Shown: positions 15,116 to 23,306 of the stretch, one piece after another | Numbering within the stretch: the stretch's first letter is position 1 | How the letters are laid out: the number at the start of each line of letters is the position of its first letter | Assembly (NCBI GenBank): GCA_004558035.1 | Contig: SFEJ01000029.1 | Coordinates: 1 to 29,369, forward strand | Reading direction: 5' to 3' | Source: Opitutia bacterium | GTDB lineage: Bacteria; Verrucomicrobiota; Verrucomicrobiae; Opitutales; UBA953 | Length of the DNA: 29,369 nucleotides | Made by a program: the position numbers and the translations under genes | Notes under the pieces: generated by a model | Told to the model about the DNA's origin: nothing | The model's input: the letters and a program-made list of their open reading frames with translations, nothing else | Database searches by the model: none

Positions 15116-16954
15116 TCAGAATTGGGCGCGGATGCCGACGTAGACTTCGACGTCCTCGTCGTCCTTGCGGTTTTCGTTCAGGTCGCGCATCGGAAACGCG
15201 ACGTCGCACGTGAGCGCGGTGTGCCTGGTGAGCGCCATGCGGGCGCCGAAACCGAGCGACCACAGAAAGTCGCGGTCGCTCCGGCTGTAGCGGGTGGACT
15301 CGCGCTCGATCCGGCCATAGTCGCAGAACGCGAGCAGCTGCAGGGAATCGATCCACTGCTCGGGGTCCTCGCTCGGGGCGCGCACCGTGCCGGAGAGCAG
15401 GTCGCGCCAGACCGGCGTGCGCAGCTCAAGGGTGCCGTAGAAGCCGTTGTCGCCGTAGTGGCCGTTGGTGCGGTAGCCGCGGAGGTTGTCGTGACCGCCG
15501 AGGGAGAGCTGCTCGTAGGGCATCAGGTTCCTGCCGGCCCACTGGCCTTCCAGGCGCAGAAAGGCGCACCACTGCGCGTCGAAGCCCTGCGCGAGGGTGG
15601 CCTCGCCGAAAAGCGGCTGAATGCGCGCGAACTGGGCGCGGAGGATGGAATAGTGCGTCTCGGCGTCCTGCCACACGTCGCGGACGCGGTCGCCGGTGTC
15701 GGTGAGATTGTAGGTCCAGGAGACGGAGGCGAAGTTGCGGCCGCCGAGGGCGTCGAGGCGGCGATTGGTCCAGCTGAGCCCGACGGTGAGAGGCAGGACG
15801 CCGACCCGGTAGCGCTGCAGGGCCAAGTCGTCCAGAAAGAGGCGCTGCTCGACGGAGCGGAACATCAGGTCGAAGAAGAACGAGAGGTTCTGGGCGGGCG
15901 TGTCGATGAGGTTGAAGCTGACGCGCGCGCCGGTGAACCAGCCGTAGCCCTGGTAGTTGAGGTCGCTGATCACGGCGTCGTCGACGTCGTCGATGTCGGA
16001 GTCGGAGTAGCCGCCGTAGAGGCTCAGCGATCCGCCGTTGAACAGCGCGAAAGGTCGGGTGTAGTTGGCGGCGATCGACCACTGGTCGCCGCTCAACGCC
16101 GTCGCCGGCGAGACGGTGAGGACGTCGTCGGCCCTGGTGAGGTTGAGGTACTGCGCCGTTCCCACGGCCTGCCAGTTGTCCACGGCGTCGATGGCGTAGT
16201 TGTTGATCTCCAGCGAGGTGTGCAGGGGCAGCTGTTCCTCCACGTCCAGCCGGTACGAGACCGACGAGTCGCCGTCGGCCTCGGTGCCCAGCGAGGCGCC
16301 CACATTCACGTCGGCCGTCAGGTCCGGATGGTTGTTCAGCCCGTAGAGCGCCAAATAGAGCTCGCCGTAATTGAAGGCGTCGCCCTGTTTCACGCGGTCA
16401 AAACGCTTGAGCACCTGCTCGTTGGAGAAGTAAGCGCCGTCCTCGCCCGGCTGCCTGCCCTTGAAGACCACCTCGATGTCCCGCACGAACCCCGCCTGCA
16501 GGTGCAGCCGCAGAACCCCGTCCGGAGAAACGCCGCCGTGCTCGCCCACGCGCACGATGCGCGAGAAGTAGTAGCCCCGGTTGATCAGTCCCTGACGGAC
16601 GACCAGGAGGCGCCGCTCCAGCGCCGAGCTGCTGATCTCTCCCTCGGGCGAGAGCGCGGCCTCCACGTTCTCGCGCACCATGTCCGCCAGCGCCCGGCTC
16701 ACGCCCTTGCCGCGGCTGACCTCCACCGAGCGGATCTTCAACAGCTCTCCGTCGGCCTCCGCGGGCGGCTCCCCTTCGTCCGGAGCCTCCGCCGGCGGCT
16801 TCGGCTCGACCGCGCGGCTCTCCAGCGGGTCAACCGATCCCGCGGTCTGCGCGCGATGCAGGGTGTCGCTTCCCACAGCCGTCAACGTCTCGGCAAGCCC
16901 CGTAGTGCTCAAACACAGGGCGCACGCCCCGACCATCATCACTTTGTTCATCAT
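15116..16954 (-). CDS. TpsB transporter, ShlB/FhaC/HecB family
   Basis: An outer-membrane Omp85-superfamily pore that secretes the TpsA protein encoded 16 bp downstream. The 612-residue sequence has a signal peptide (ending near TTGLA, residue 21), a Pro/Glu-rich linker (about 45-70), two POTRA-like segments (about 73-150 and 155-235), and a C-terminal beta-barrel with alternating aromatic strands. The L6-loop hallmark is LGGHDNLRGY (near 15475-15504), and the protein ends in a C-terminal phenylalanine (YVGIRAQF), as expected for barrel assembly by BamA. The first two codons are both ATG, so the start may be three bases later. TpsB upstream of TpsA is the usual order. The coding region contains no exact GTTCCCGC octamer, unlike most genes here. 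The flanking gap up to 17131 holds no other gene that I can see. Confidence 0.92.
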   Translation of the reverse strand: MMNKVMMVGACALCLSTTGLAETLTAVGSDTLHRAQTAGSVDPLESRAVEPKPPAEAPDEGEPPAEADGELLKIRSVEVSRGKGVSRALADMVRENVEAALSPEGEISSSALERRLLVVRQGLINRGYYFSRIVRVGEHGGVSPDGVLRLHLQAGFVRDIEVVFKGRQPGEDGAYFSNEQVLKRFDRVKQGDAFNYGELYLALYGLNNHPDLTADVNVGASLGTEADGDSSVSYRLDVEEQLPLHTSLEINNYAIDAVDNWQAVGTAQYLNLTRADDVLTVSPATALSGDQWSIAANYTRPFALFNGGSLSLYGGYSDSDIDDVDDAVISDLNYQGYGWFTGARVSFNLIDTPAQNLSFFFDLMFRSVEQRLFLDDLALQRYRVGVLPLTVGLSWTNRRLDALGGRNFASVSWTYNLTDTGDRVRDVWQDAETHYSILRAQFARIQPLFGEATLAQGFDAQWCAFLRLEGQWAGRNLMPYEQLSLGGHDNLRGYRTNGHYGDNGFYGTLELRTPVWRDLLSGTVRAPSEDPEQWIDSLQLLAFCDYGRIERESTRYSRSDRDFLWSLGFGARMALTRHTALTCDVAFPMRDLNENRKDDEDVEVYVGIRAQF

Positions 16955-17131
16955 TGCGTAAGAACTTTCTGTCGCTCCGCTCAGCCCTTCATTCGCCGGC
17001 GACGGAGAACAAGCGGGCCCGATGCCGCGCTTTCTCGCACCTCAACTAAGCTTCCCGCAGAATGAGCTTCTTCTTCGGGCGTTGCAAACCGTTTCTGGCG
17101 TCCTTCGCGCCGCGGTTTTTGCGCGAACTCC

Positions 17132-17160
17132 TTGACGCGGGGGCGTTCCCGCGCTAGAAT
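17132..17160 (+). promoter_or_regulatory. Sigma-70 type promoter of rubrerythrin
   Basis: TTGACG (17132-17137), a spacer of exactly 17 bases, and TAGAAT (17155-17160), 35 bp before the rubrerythrin ATG. The spacer contains a GTTCCCGC octamer. The leader is AT-rich and lacks a Shine-Dalgarno site. Confidence 0.75.
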
Positions 17161-17195
17161 GCGATTACTTTTTCAACTGTAAAATCAATACAATT

Positions 17196-17771
17196 ATGAA
17201 ATCACTCAAAGGAACCGAAACCGAAAAGAATCTGCTCAAGGCCTTCGCGGGCGAATCGCAGGCGCGCATGCGCTACACGTATTTCGCGAGCAAGGCGAAG
17301 AAGGACGGATTCGTTCAGATCGCCGACGTCTTCGAAGAGACGGCGAATCAGGAAAAGGAACACGCCAAGCGTTTCTTCAAATTCCTCGAAGGGGGAAATC
17401 TTGAGATCACGGCGACGTTCCCGGCGGGCGTGATCGGCACGACGGAAGAAAATCTGGAAGCCGCCGCCTGCGGGGAAAACGAAGAATGGTCGGAAATGTA
17501 TCCGGAATTCGCCGCCGTCGCCGAGAAGGAAGGCTTCCCGATCATCGCCGCCGTCTTCCGCAACGTCGCCGTCGCGGAAAAGCAGCACGAGAAGCGCTAC
17601 CGCGCGCTCTGCGAGAACATCCGCAAGGGCGAAGTCTTCAAGAAGGACGGCAAGACCTGGTGGCGCTGCCGCAACTGCGGCTTCATCTGCGAAGCCTCGG
17701 AAGCGCCGATCAAGTGCCCGGCCTGCGACCACCCGCAGGCGCACTTCGAAGTGCTCGCCGAAAACTGGTGA
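17196..17771 (+). CDS. rbr: Rubrerythrin
   Basis: A cytoplasmic non-haem diiron peroxidase that reduces hydrogen peroxide, typical of anaerobes and microaerophiles. The N-terminal four-helix ferritin-like domain (about 1-145) has the diiron ligands in GESQARMRY (Glu20), NQEKEHAKR (Glu53, His56), the WSEMYPEFA segment (glutamates near 97-104), and AVAEKQHEKRY (Glu128, His131). The C-terminal rubredoxin-like domain has two Cys pairs, CRNC (158, 161) and CPAC (174, 177), binding one iron. At 191 residues it is of standard length. It has its own promoter and terminator and so is monocistronic. Its presence suggests a strict or near-strict anaerobe. Confidence 0.97.
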   Translation: MKSLKGTETEKNLLKAFAGESQARMRYTYFASKAKKDGFVQIADVFEETANQEKEHAKRFFKFLEGGNLEITATFPAGVIGTTEENLEAAACGENEEWSEMYPEFAAVAEKEGFPIIAAVFRNVAVAEKQHEKRYRALCENIRKGEVFKKDGKTWWRCRNCGFICEASEAPIKCPACDHPQAHFEVLAENW

Positions 17772-17796
17772 GCGCGGGAACGCGATTCCGCGAAAC

Positions 17797-17833
17797 GCGG
17801 CGACGTCGAAAAGACGCCGCCGCTTTTTTTTTT
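17797..17833 (+). terminator. Rho-independent terminator after rubrerythrin
   Basis: GCGGCGACGTC (17797-17807) pairs with GACGCCGCCGC (17813-17823) with one mismatch and a 5-base loop, followed by ten T. It also lies between convergent genes, but the T-run favours plus-strand termination. Confidence 0.93.
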
Positions 17834-17842
17834 GCGCCCGGC

Positions 17843-19537
17843 TCAGAGCGGACGGCGGACGCGGCAGCCCCAGAAGACCATCGCCGCGCCGACCGCGGCG
17901 TGGAGCAGCAGCACCGTTCCCGCGACGGGGAATTCGTAGATCGCCGCGCGCGCGTTCATCAGCGTGTAGGCGTCGTAGACGGGGCTGTTCTGCATCGCGG
18001 AAAAGAATCCGGACCAGCCCCAGAAAATGTTGATGAACGGGCGGAAGAGCCACACGAGCGCGTCCGGCAGCTCGAGCACGATTCCCGAAAGCGGCAGCTG
18101 GAAGCCGACCAGATAAATCGAGAGCAGCGACGCCTTTTCCGCCGACTGCATGAGCGAGGAGAAGCCGAGACAGATGAGCGTCATCGCGACGCAGACGCCC
18201 GCCATCGTCAGCAGCTGCGGTCCCCAGGCGCCCGGGAAATCGCAGATGACCTTCACGAACGAGCACATCCACAGCCCCTGAAAGACGGCGATCGCCGCCG
18301 TGAAGAGAATCTTCGAAAGCGCGTAGGCGCCCGGGCGCAGGCCGTTCATGCGTTCCTTTTCGTAAAGATTGCGCTCGGCGGCGATTTCGCGCCCGCCGTT
18401 GTTCGCGCCCATGAGCGCGAGCAGCATGACCTGAAACAGCACGAGCCCGGTCGCGAGCGTCGCGATGCGCATCTGCTCGATCTGAATGTCGCGCGCCTCG
18501 AGCGCTTGGCGCGACGTCATGATCGCCTGTTCGACGGGCATGCGCGGCACCTGCGGCAGGCCGTCGAGCGCGAAGATGACGACGATGCACGGGAAGCCGA
18601 ACGTGATCGCGAGCGTGAGCGCGAAATAGCCGCTGTCGCGCACGAAGAGGCGGAAGCGGCGCGCGAGCAGCGTCGCGAGCTGCGCGAAGAAGCCCGCGCG
18701 CGCGACGGGCGCGTTCCCGTCGGCGGGCGTTCCCGCGGCGGCGGCTTCGGGCGCTTCGTCGTCGTCCACGACTTCGAGCTCGTATTTGCGGTGCACGCGC
18801 CATTTGTCCTTCCAGAAATCGGGCGACCGCGTCTCGAGCACGCCGTAGAGTTCGAGCGCGCCGCCGATTCCGAAATAGCTCAGCAGCTCCGGGAGCGTGC
18901 CCTGAAAGACGACGCGTCCCTGCAGCACGACGGTCACCGAGTCGAAGCGCGAAAGCTTCGCGAGATTGTGGATGATGCAGACGATGGACTTGCCGTCGCG
19001 CTCCGTGAGCCCGCGCAGCAGGTCGAGCATCTCGTCTTCGGAATTGGGATCGAGCCCGCTCGTCACTTCGTCGCAGATCAGGCAGCTCGGGCTGAGAGTG
19101 AGTTCGAGCCCGAGCCCGACGCGGCGCGTCTGCCCGCCGGAGAGCGAGCCGACGCGCTTGTCCGCGTGCGGCGCGAGCCTGGTCGTCTCGAGCACCGCCT
19201 TCAGGCGGCGTTCCCGCTCCTCGGGGGCGCGCAGATTCATCGCGAGCGCGTAGCGGAAAGTCTCCTCGACGGTGAGATTGGGCTGCGCGAGCGTGAACTG
19301 CGGCACGAAGCCGATTCTGCCCGCCAGATCGTTCGAGGAGTCGATCGGCGCGCCGTCGAACTCCGCCGTTCCCGTGCGTCCGATCATGCCGAGCATCGCC
19401 TTCATCAGCGTGGTCTTGCCGCAGCCGGAAGGCCCGATCACAGCGTGCATGCGCCCGGAGGCGAAGCGCGCCTCGGCGTCGTCGAGAATTTTTTTGCCGT
19501 CCGCCGTTTCGACGGTGAGATTTTTGCACTGCAGCAT
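17843..19537 (-). CDS. ABCG/White-type ABC transporter half-unit (ATPase plus ABC-2 membrane domain)
   Basis: An inner-membrane ABC transporter with the nucleotide-binding domain first. It shows Walker A GPSGCGKT (35-42), Q-loop Gln80, signature LSGGQ (132-136), Walker B CLICDE (152-157, with Glu157), and H-loop His190. A polar linker (about 250-300) leads to a C-terminal ABC-2 type membrane domain with about six hydrophobic segments (for example FALTLAITFGFPCIVVIFAL and ATGLVLFQVMLLALMG) and an NLYEKERMNGL stretch that matches the coupling region of ABCG proteins. Half-transporters of this layout act as dimers, usually as exporters of lipids or hydrophobic compounds. The substrate cannot be told. 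It is the last gene of the minus-strand run, 99 bp after recQ, with no promoter recognised in the gap. Confidence 0.9.
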   Translation of the reverse strand: MLQCKNLTVETADGKKILDDAEARFASGRMHAVIGPSGCGKTTLMKAMLGMIGRTGTAEFDGAPIDSSNDLAGRIGFVPQFTLAQPNLTVEETFRYALAMNLRAPEERERRLKAVLETTRLAPHADKRVGSLSGGQTRRVGLGLELTLSPSCLICDEVTSGLDPNSEDEMLDLLRGLTERDGKSIVCIIHNLAKLSRFDSVTVVLQGRVVFQGTLPELLSYFGIGGALELYGVLETRSPDFWKDKWRVHRKYELEVVDDDEAPEAAAAGTPADGNAPVARAGFFAQLATLLARRFRLFVRDSGYFALTLAITFGFPCIVVIFALDGLPQVPRMPVEQAIMTSRQALEARDIQIEQMRIATLATGLVLFQVMLLALMGANNGGREIAAERNLYEKERMNGLRPGAYALSKILFTAAIAVFQGLWMCSFVKVICDFPGAWGPQLLTMAGVCVAMTLICLGFSSLMQSAEKASLLSIYLVGFQLPLSGIVLELPDALVWLFRPFINIFWGWSGFFSAMQNSPVYDAYTLMNARAAIYEFPVAGTVLLLHAAVGAAMVFWGCRVRRPL

Positions 19538-19636
19538 GGTCGTTTTGAGAGGTTTTCTTTTCTCTAATTTTTACCGAATCGCCTTTTCTCGGCAAAGCAA
19601 AACTGCGCCGTTTCCGCGGCCGCGCGCGTTTCCGCG

Positions 19637-21769
19637 TCATTTCGGGGACGCTTTGCCGCCGCCGGATTTTCCGAAGAGCTTCCGCTTCAGCCAGGGCGGG
19701 AGCGGACGCTTCTTCTTTTTCTCGTGCGGCGCGCCGATGCTTTCGAGAAAATCGCGCTCCTCGCGCGAGAGCCGCGCGCGCGCCGCGTCCGGATCGCGCG
19801 GCACGGAAACGCCCGCGAAGGCGCCGCCGCGGGAACGCTTCCCGCCGTCGGTCCCCGCCGCCTTCGTCTCGGATTTCGCGGGAACGGGCCATTCCATCTC
19901 GAAGCTTTCCGCGCCGCGCATCACGCGCGAGCCGAGCGGCGTCAGCCTGCACAGCGGGAATTCGCCGACCGTCTCCGAGGCGAGCAGACCTTCGCGCGTC
20001 AGCGCGTCCATCAGCGCGGACAGATAGTCGCGCTTTTCGCCGCGCAGGATGCCGTAGGTCGAGAGCCTGTCGTGCCCGAGCCGCAGCAGCTCCGCGTTGC
20101 GCGAGCCGAGCAGGCAGTCCAGGACGCGCCCGCGGCCGAAGATCGGCTTCCATTCGTCCTGCCCGATTTTGCGGGAAAGGCGCGCGACGCCGCTGAGGAT
20201 TTTTTTGACGAGAACGAGCTCCTCGACGTCCGGCCGGCGGCGCGTTCCCGTCGCGCGCGCGACGCACACGTCGCAGCGGCCGCAGGGCACGGCGCCTTCC
20301 GCGTCGCCGAAATACGCGAGAATCGCCTCCTGGCGGCACGTGTTCCCGTAGGCGAGATTCACGAGCGCCTCCAGCTTCTTTTCGTCGCTGCGGCGTTTGC
20401 GGTCGAGGTTTTCCCATGGGATCCGCAGTTCCTTTTCCGAAAGATCGGGCTGGAGCAGGCGCGTGCCGCGGATGCGCATGCCGGGAATGTCGAAGCGCCC
20501 GATGACGTCGTGCCGCGCGAGAATCGCGATCGAGGTCGAGATCGCCATCGGGTTGACCTTTTCGCCGTATTCGCGCATGAGCTCCTCGCAGAGCGCGTCC
20601 GCCGAGATGCGGACTTCGTTGCCCTCGTCGGCGAGCTTGCGCAGCGTCTTGTAGGTGCGCATGACGGTGAGGCGGTCCGGATTCGCGCCCTCGATGAAGA
20701 AGTCCTGGACGCGCTTGTCGGCGTAGTTGAAGAGCATTTCGCAGAAGCCGGGCGCGCCGTCGCGTCCCGCTCTGCCGGCCTCCTGGTAATAGGCCTCGAT
20801 GCTGCCGGGCATTTCGTAGTGGACGACGAAGCGGATGTCCGCGCGGTCGATGCCCATGCCGAACGCGTTGGTGGCGACGGCGACGTTTTCCTCGCCGGAC
20901 ATGAAGCGGTCCTGCGCGAAGTTGCGCTCCGCGTCGCTCATGCCTCCGTGGTAGAGAATTACGCCGACCTTCGCCGCGGCGAGATCGTCGGCGACGCGCT
21001 CGGCGCTTCTGCGCGTCGCGCAATAGACGATGCCCGTGCGGTGCGCCTTCACGATTTCGAGAATGCGCGCCAGCTTCGCGAGGTGCAGCGAAGAGCGCTC
21101 CTCGTTCCCGCGGACGCGCGTCAGCGAGGGATCGACGTGGCGGACGTTGAACGAAAGATTCGGGCGCGCGAAGCCCGCGACGAATTCCGCCGGGGCGCGC
21201 AGGCGCAGCGTCTTGCGGATGTCCTCGCGCACGTCGGGCGTCGCGGTCGCCGTGAACGCGGCGACGGTCGGGCGGCGGCGGAAGAGCGCGAGCGCGGCGT
21301 CGAGCTTCAGATAATCCGGGCGGAAATCGTGTCCCCACTGCGACAGGCAGTGCGCCTCGTCCACGGCGAAGAGCGAGACGTCGATTTCCGAAATCATGCG
21401 GCGGAAACGCTCCGCGCGGAAGCGCTCCGGCGCGACGTAAACGAGCTTGAGCGTTCCCGCGCGCATCGCGTCGAAGACTTCGTTCTGCTCGGAAAGCGTC
21501 TGCATGCCGTTGAGGCTCGCGGCGGCGATCCCGCGCGCGCGCAGCGCGTCCACCTGGTCCTTCATCAGCGCGATGAGCGGCGAGACGACGAGCGTCAGAT
21601 GCGGCAGCATCAGCGCGGGAAGCTGATAGCAGAGCGACTTGCCGCCGCCCGTGGGCATGATGACGAGCGTGTCCCGCCCCTGCAGAATCGCGGTGACGAT
21701 GCGGTCCTGCGGCTCGCGGAATTTCGCGAATCCGAAGTGGCGCATGAGGACGGTTTCCGGTGAATCCAT
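19637..21769 (-). CDS. recQ: ATP-dependent DNA helicase RecQ
   Basis: A 3'-5' superfamily 2 helicase for recombination and replication-fork repair. The start at 21769 (MDSPETVLMRHFGF) fits family N-termini; the open frame upstream of it has no family similarity. The sequence shows a Q-motif-like FREPQ (17-21), Walker A PTGGGKS (39-45), DEAH (137-140), the aromatic-rich loop SQWGHDFR (143-150), motif III TATAT, motif V TNAFGMGIDRADIRFVVHY, and motif VI YYQEAGRAGRDG. The zinc-binding subdomain follows (CRQEAIL with CGRCDVC), then an RQC winged helix (about 560-640). No clear HRDC domain is present; instead the protein ends in a Lys/Arg-rich tail, giving 710 residues. It lies 68 bp after rpoN in the same direction. 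Confidence 0.95.
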   Translation of the reverse strand: MDSPETVLMRHFGFAKFREPQDRIVTAILQGRDTLVIMPTGGGKSLCYQLPALMLPHLTLVVSPLIALMKDQVDALRARGIAAASLNGMQTLSEQNEVFDAMRAGTLKLVYVAPERFRAERFRRMISEIDVSLFAVDEAHCLSQWGHDFRPDYLKLDAALALFRRRPTVAAFTATATPDVREDIRKTLRLRAPAEFVAGFARPNLSFNVRHVDPSLTRVRGNEERSSLHLAKLARILEIVKAHRTGIVYCATRRSAERVADDLAAAKVGVILYHGGMSDAERNFAQDRFMSGEENVAVATNAFGMGIDRADIRFVVHYEMPGSIEAYYQEAGRAGRDGAPGFCEMLFNYADKRVQDFFIEGANPDRLTVMRTYKTLRKLADEGNEVRISADALCEELMREYGEKVNPMAISTSIAILARHDVIGRFDIPGMRIRGTRLLQPDLSEKELRIPWENLDRKRRSDEKKLEALVNLAYGNTCRQEAILAYFGDAEGAVPCGRCDVCVARATGTRRRPDVEELVLVKKILSGVARLSRKIGQDEWKPIFGRGRVLDCLLGSRNAELLRLGHDRLSTYGILRGEKRDYLSALMDALTREGLLASETVGEFPLCRLTPLGSRVMRGAESFEMEWPVPAKSETKAAGTDGGKRSRGGAFAGVSVPRDPDAARARLSREERDFLESIGAPHEKKKKRPLPPWLKRKLFGKSGGGKASPK

Positions 21770-21837
21770 GAGCGGCAATCCTAAAAAATCGCGCCGTTCC
21801 CGCAACGAGATTCGCGCGCGGAGCGGCGGCGCGCGCG

Positions 21838-23292
21838 TCAGAATTTGCGGCGGAGATGCGCGGGCGGGATGCCGAGCATGCCGCGGTATTTCGCGATCGT
21901 GCGGCGCGCGACGCGGATGCCGCGCCTGCCCAGTTCCTCCGCGAGCTTTTCGTCGCTCAGCGGCGAGGCGGACGGCTCGTTTTCGAGGATTTCCTTCAGC
22001 ACTTCGCGCACGCCCGCGTTGGAGATCGAGCCGCCGGAATCCGTGGGCAGCGACGCGTTGAAGAATTTGCGCAGCTCGCGCACGCCCCACGGCGTCTCCG
22101 CGTATTTGTTGGCGACGGCGCGGGAGACGGTCGTCTCGTGCATGCCGATTTCGGCGGCGACGTCCGCCATCGTCAGCGAGGGCAGGGCGGCGGGACCTTT
22201 TTCGAAGAAGGGACGGAGAAATTTCGCGAGCGCGGCGCCGATTTTTTCGATGGTTCTGCGGCGTTCGTCGAGGGCGTTGATGAGCGATTTCGCGTCGCGC
22301 GTCTTTTCGGAAAAATACGCGCGGTCCTTCGGCGAGAGCTTCCCCTGCGCGAGCAGCGCCTTGTAGGCGGGCGAGATGCGCAGCTTCGGCACGTAGTCGA
22401 AATTGGACTTCGCCGCCCACTCGCCCGTCTTCTCGTCGAAGTAGAACGTGAGGTCGGGGAAGACTTCGCGGTTCTCGTCGGCGACGAAGTCCTTGGCGGG
22501 AACGCGGTTGACGCGGGCGATCTCCGCGACGGCGTCGCGCAGCGCGGAATCGGAGACGCCGAACTTGTCCGCGATCGCGCCGAATTTCCGCGCGAGCAGG
22601 GCGTCGTAGGCTTCGCTCACGACGCGGAAGGCGAGCGATTTTTCGCGCCCGTTCCGGCGGAGCTGGATCATGAAGAGCTCGCGCAGATCGCGGGCGCCGA
22701 TGCCGGGCGGGTCGAAGGTCTGAAAGGTCGCGATCGCCTTTTCCGCGTCGGCGGCGGGAACGCCGAGCTCCGTCGCGAGCGCGTCCGCGTCGCCTTCGAG
22801 AAAGCCCTTTTCGTCGAGGCGGTCGGCGATTCCGGAAAGGATGCGGCGCTCGCTCTCGGGAACGTCCGCGAGGGCGATCTGCTCGTCGAGCATGTCGCGG
22901 AGCGAGGCGTGTTCGACGAGGGAGTTGAAGAGGCGGGAACGGCGCTCGTCGTCGTCGCGCGTCCAGACGCGGGTTTCGCCGAACGGGGCGTCGTCGCGTT
23001 CGCGCCAGTCGTCGCGCGCGGCGTCCGGGGCGTCTCCTTCGGGCGTTCCCGCGTCGGCGTTCCCGCGGGCGCGCGCGCCGGGCATTTCGGGATTTTCGGG
23101 CAGGGGCGTCTCGAGCGAGCTCATGCCGCCGTCCTCCATTTCGAGGAGCGGATTCTTCGCGAGCTCTTCGGCGACTTCGCGCTGCAGGTCCATCGACGGC
23201 GCCTGGAGCAGATTCAGCGCGCGGATGATCTGCGGCGAAAGCGTCTGCTCCTGCGAAAGTCTCTGATACTGCGAAAATCCGAGGTCAGCCAT
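21838..23292 (-). CDS. rpoN: RNA polymerase sigma-54 factor
   Basis: The alternative sigma factor that recognises -24/-12 promoters and needs an AAA+ activator. Region I is intact (QRLSQEQTLSPQIIRALNLLQ, then LAKNPLLE), followed by an acidic, variable region II (about 50-115), a core-binding region (about 120-300), an HTH segment (MADVAAEIGMHETTVSRAVANKY) and the C-terminal RpoN box ARRTIAKYRG (462-471; consensus ARRTVAKYRE). At 484 residues it has the usual length. No activator gene and no confident -24/-12 promoter was seen in the window, so its targets lie elsewhere. It starts 14 bp after the permease stop, which points to co-transcription, and recQ follows. Confidence 0.96.
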   Translation of the reverse strand: MADLGFSQYQRLSQEQTLSPQIIRALNLLQAPSMDLQREVAEELAKNPLLEMEDGGMSSLETPLPENPEMPGARARGNADAGTPEGDAPDAARDDWRERDDAPFGETRVWTRDDDERRSRLFNSLVEHASLRDMLDEQIALADVPESERRILSGIADRLDEKGFLEGDADALATELGVPAADAEKAIATFQTFDPPGIGARDLRELFMIQLRRNGREKSLAFRVVSEAYDALLARKFGAIADKFGVSDSALRDAVAEIARVNRVPAKDFVADENREVFPDLTFYFDEKTGEWAAKSNFDYVPKLRISPAYKALLAQGKLSPKDRAYFSEKTRDAKSLINALDERRRTIEKIGAALAKFLRPFFEKGPAALPSLTMADVAAEIGMHETTVSRAVANKYAETPWGVRELRKFFNASLPTDSGGSISNAGVREVLKEILENEPSASPLSDEKLAEELGRRGIRVARRTIAKYRGMLGIPPAHLRRKF

Positions 23293-23306
23293 GGCGGGAA
23301 CGCGTT

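Noticed and set aside
17202..21338. 1378-residue open frame on the minus strand spanning rbr, the ABC transporter and recQ
   Set aside because: It crosses several real genes and terminators in another frame and reads as Arg/Ala-rich low-complexity sequence.
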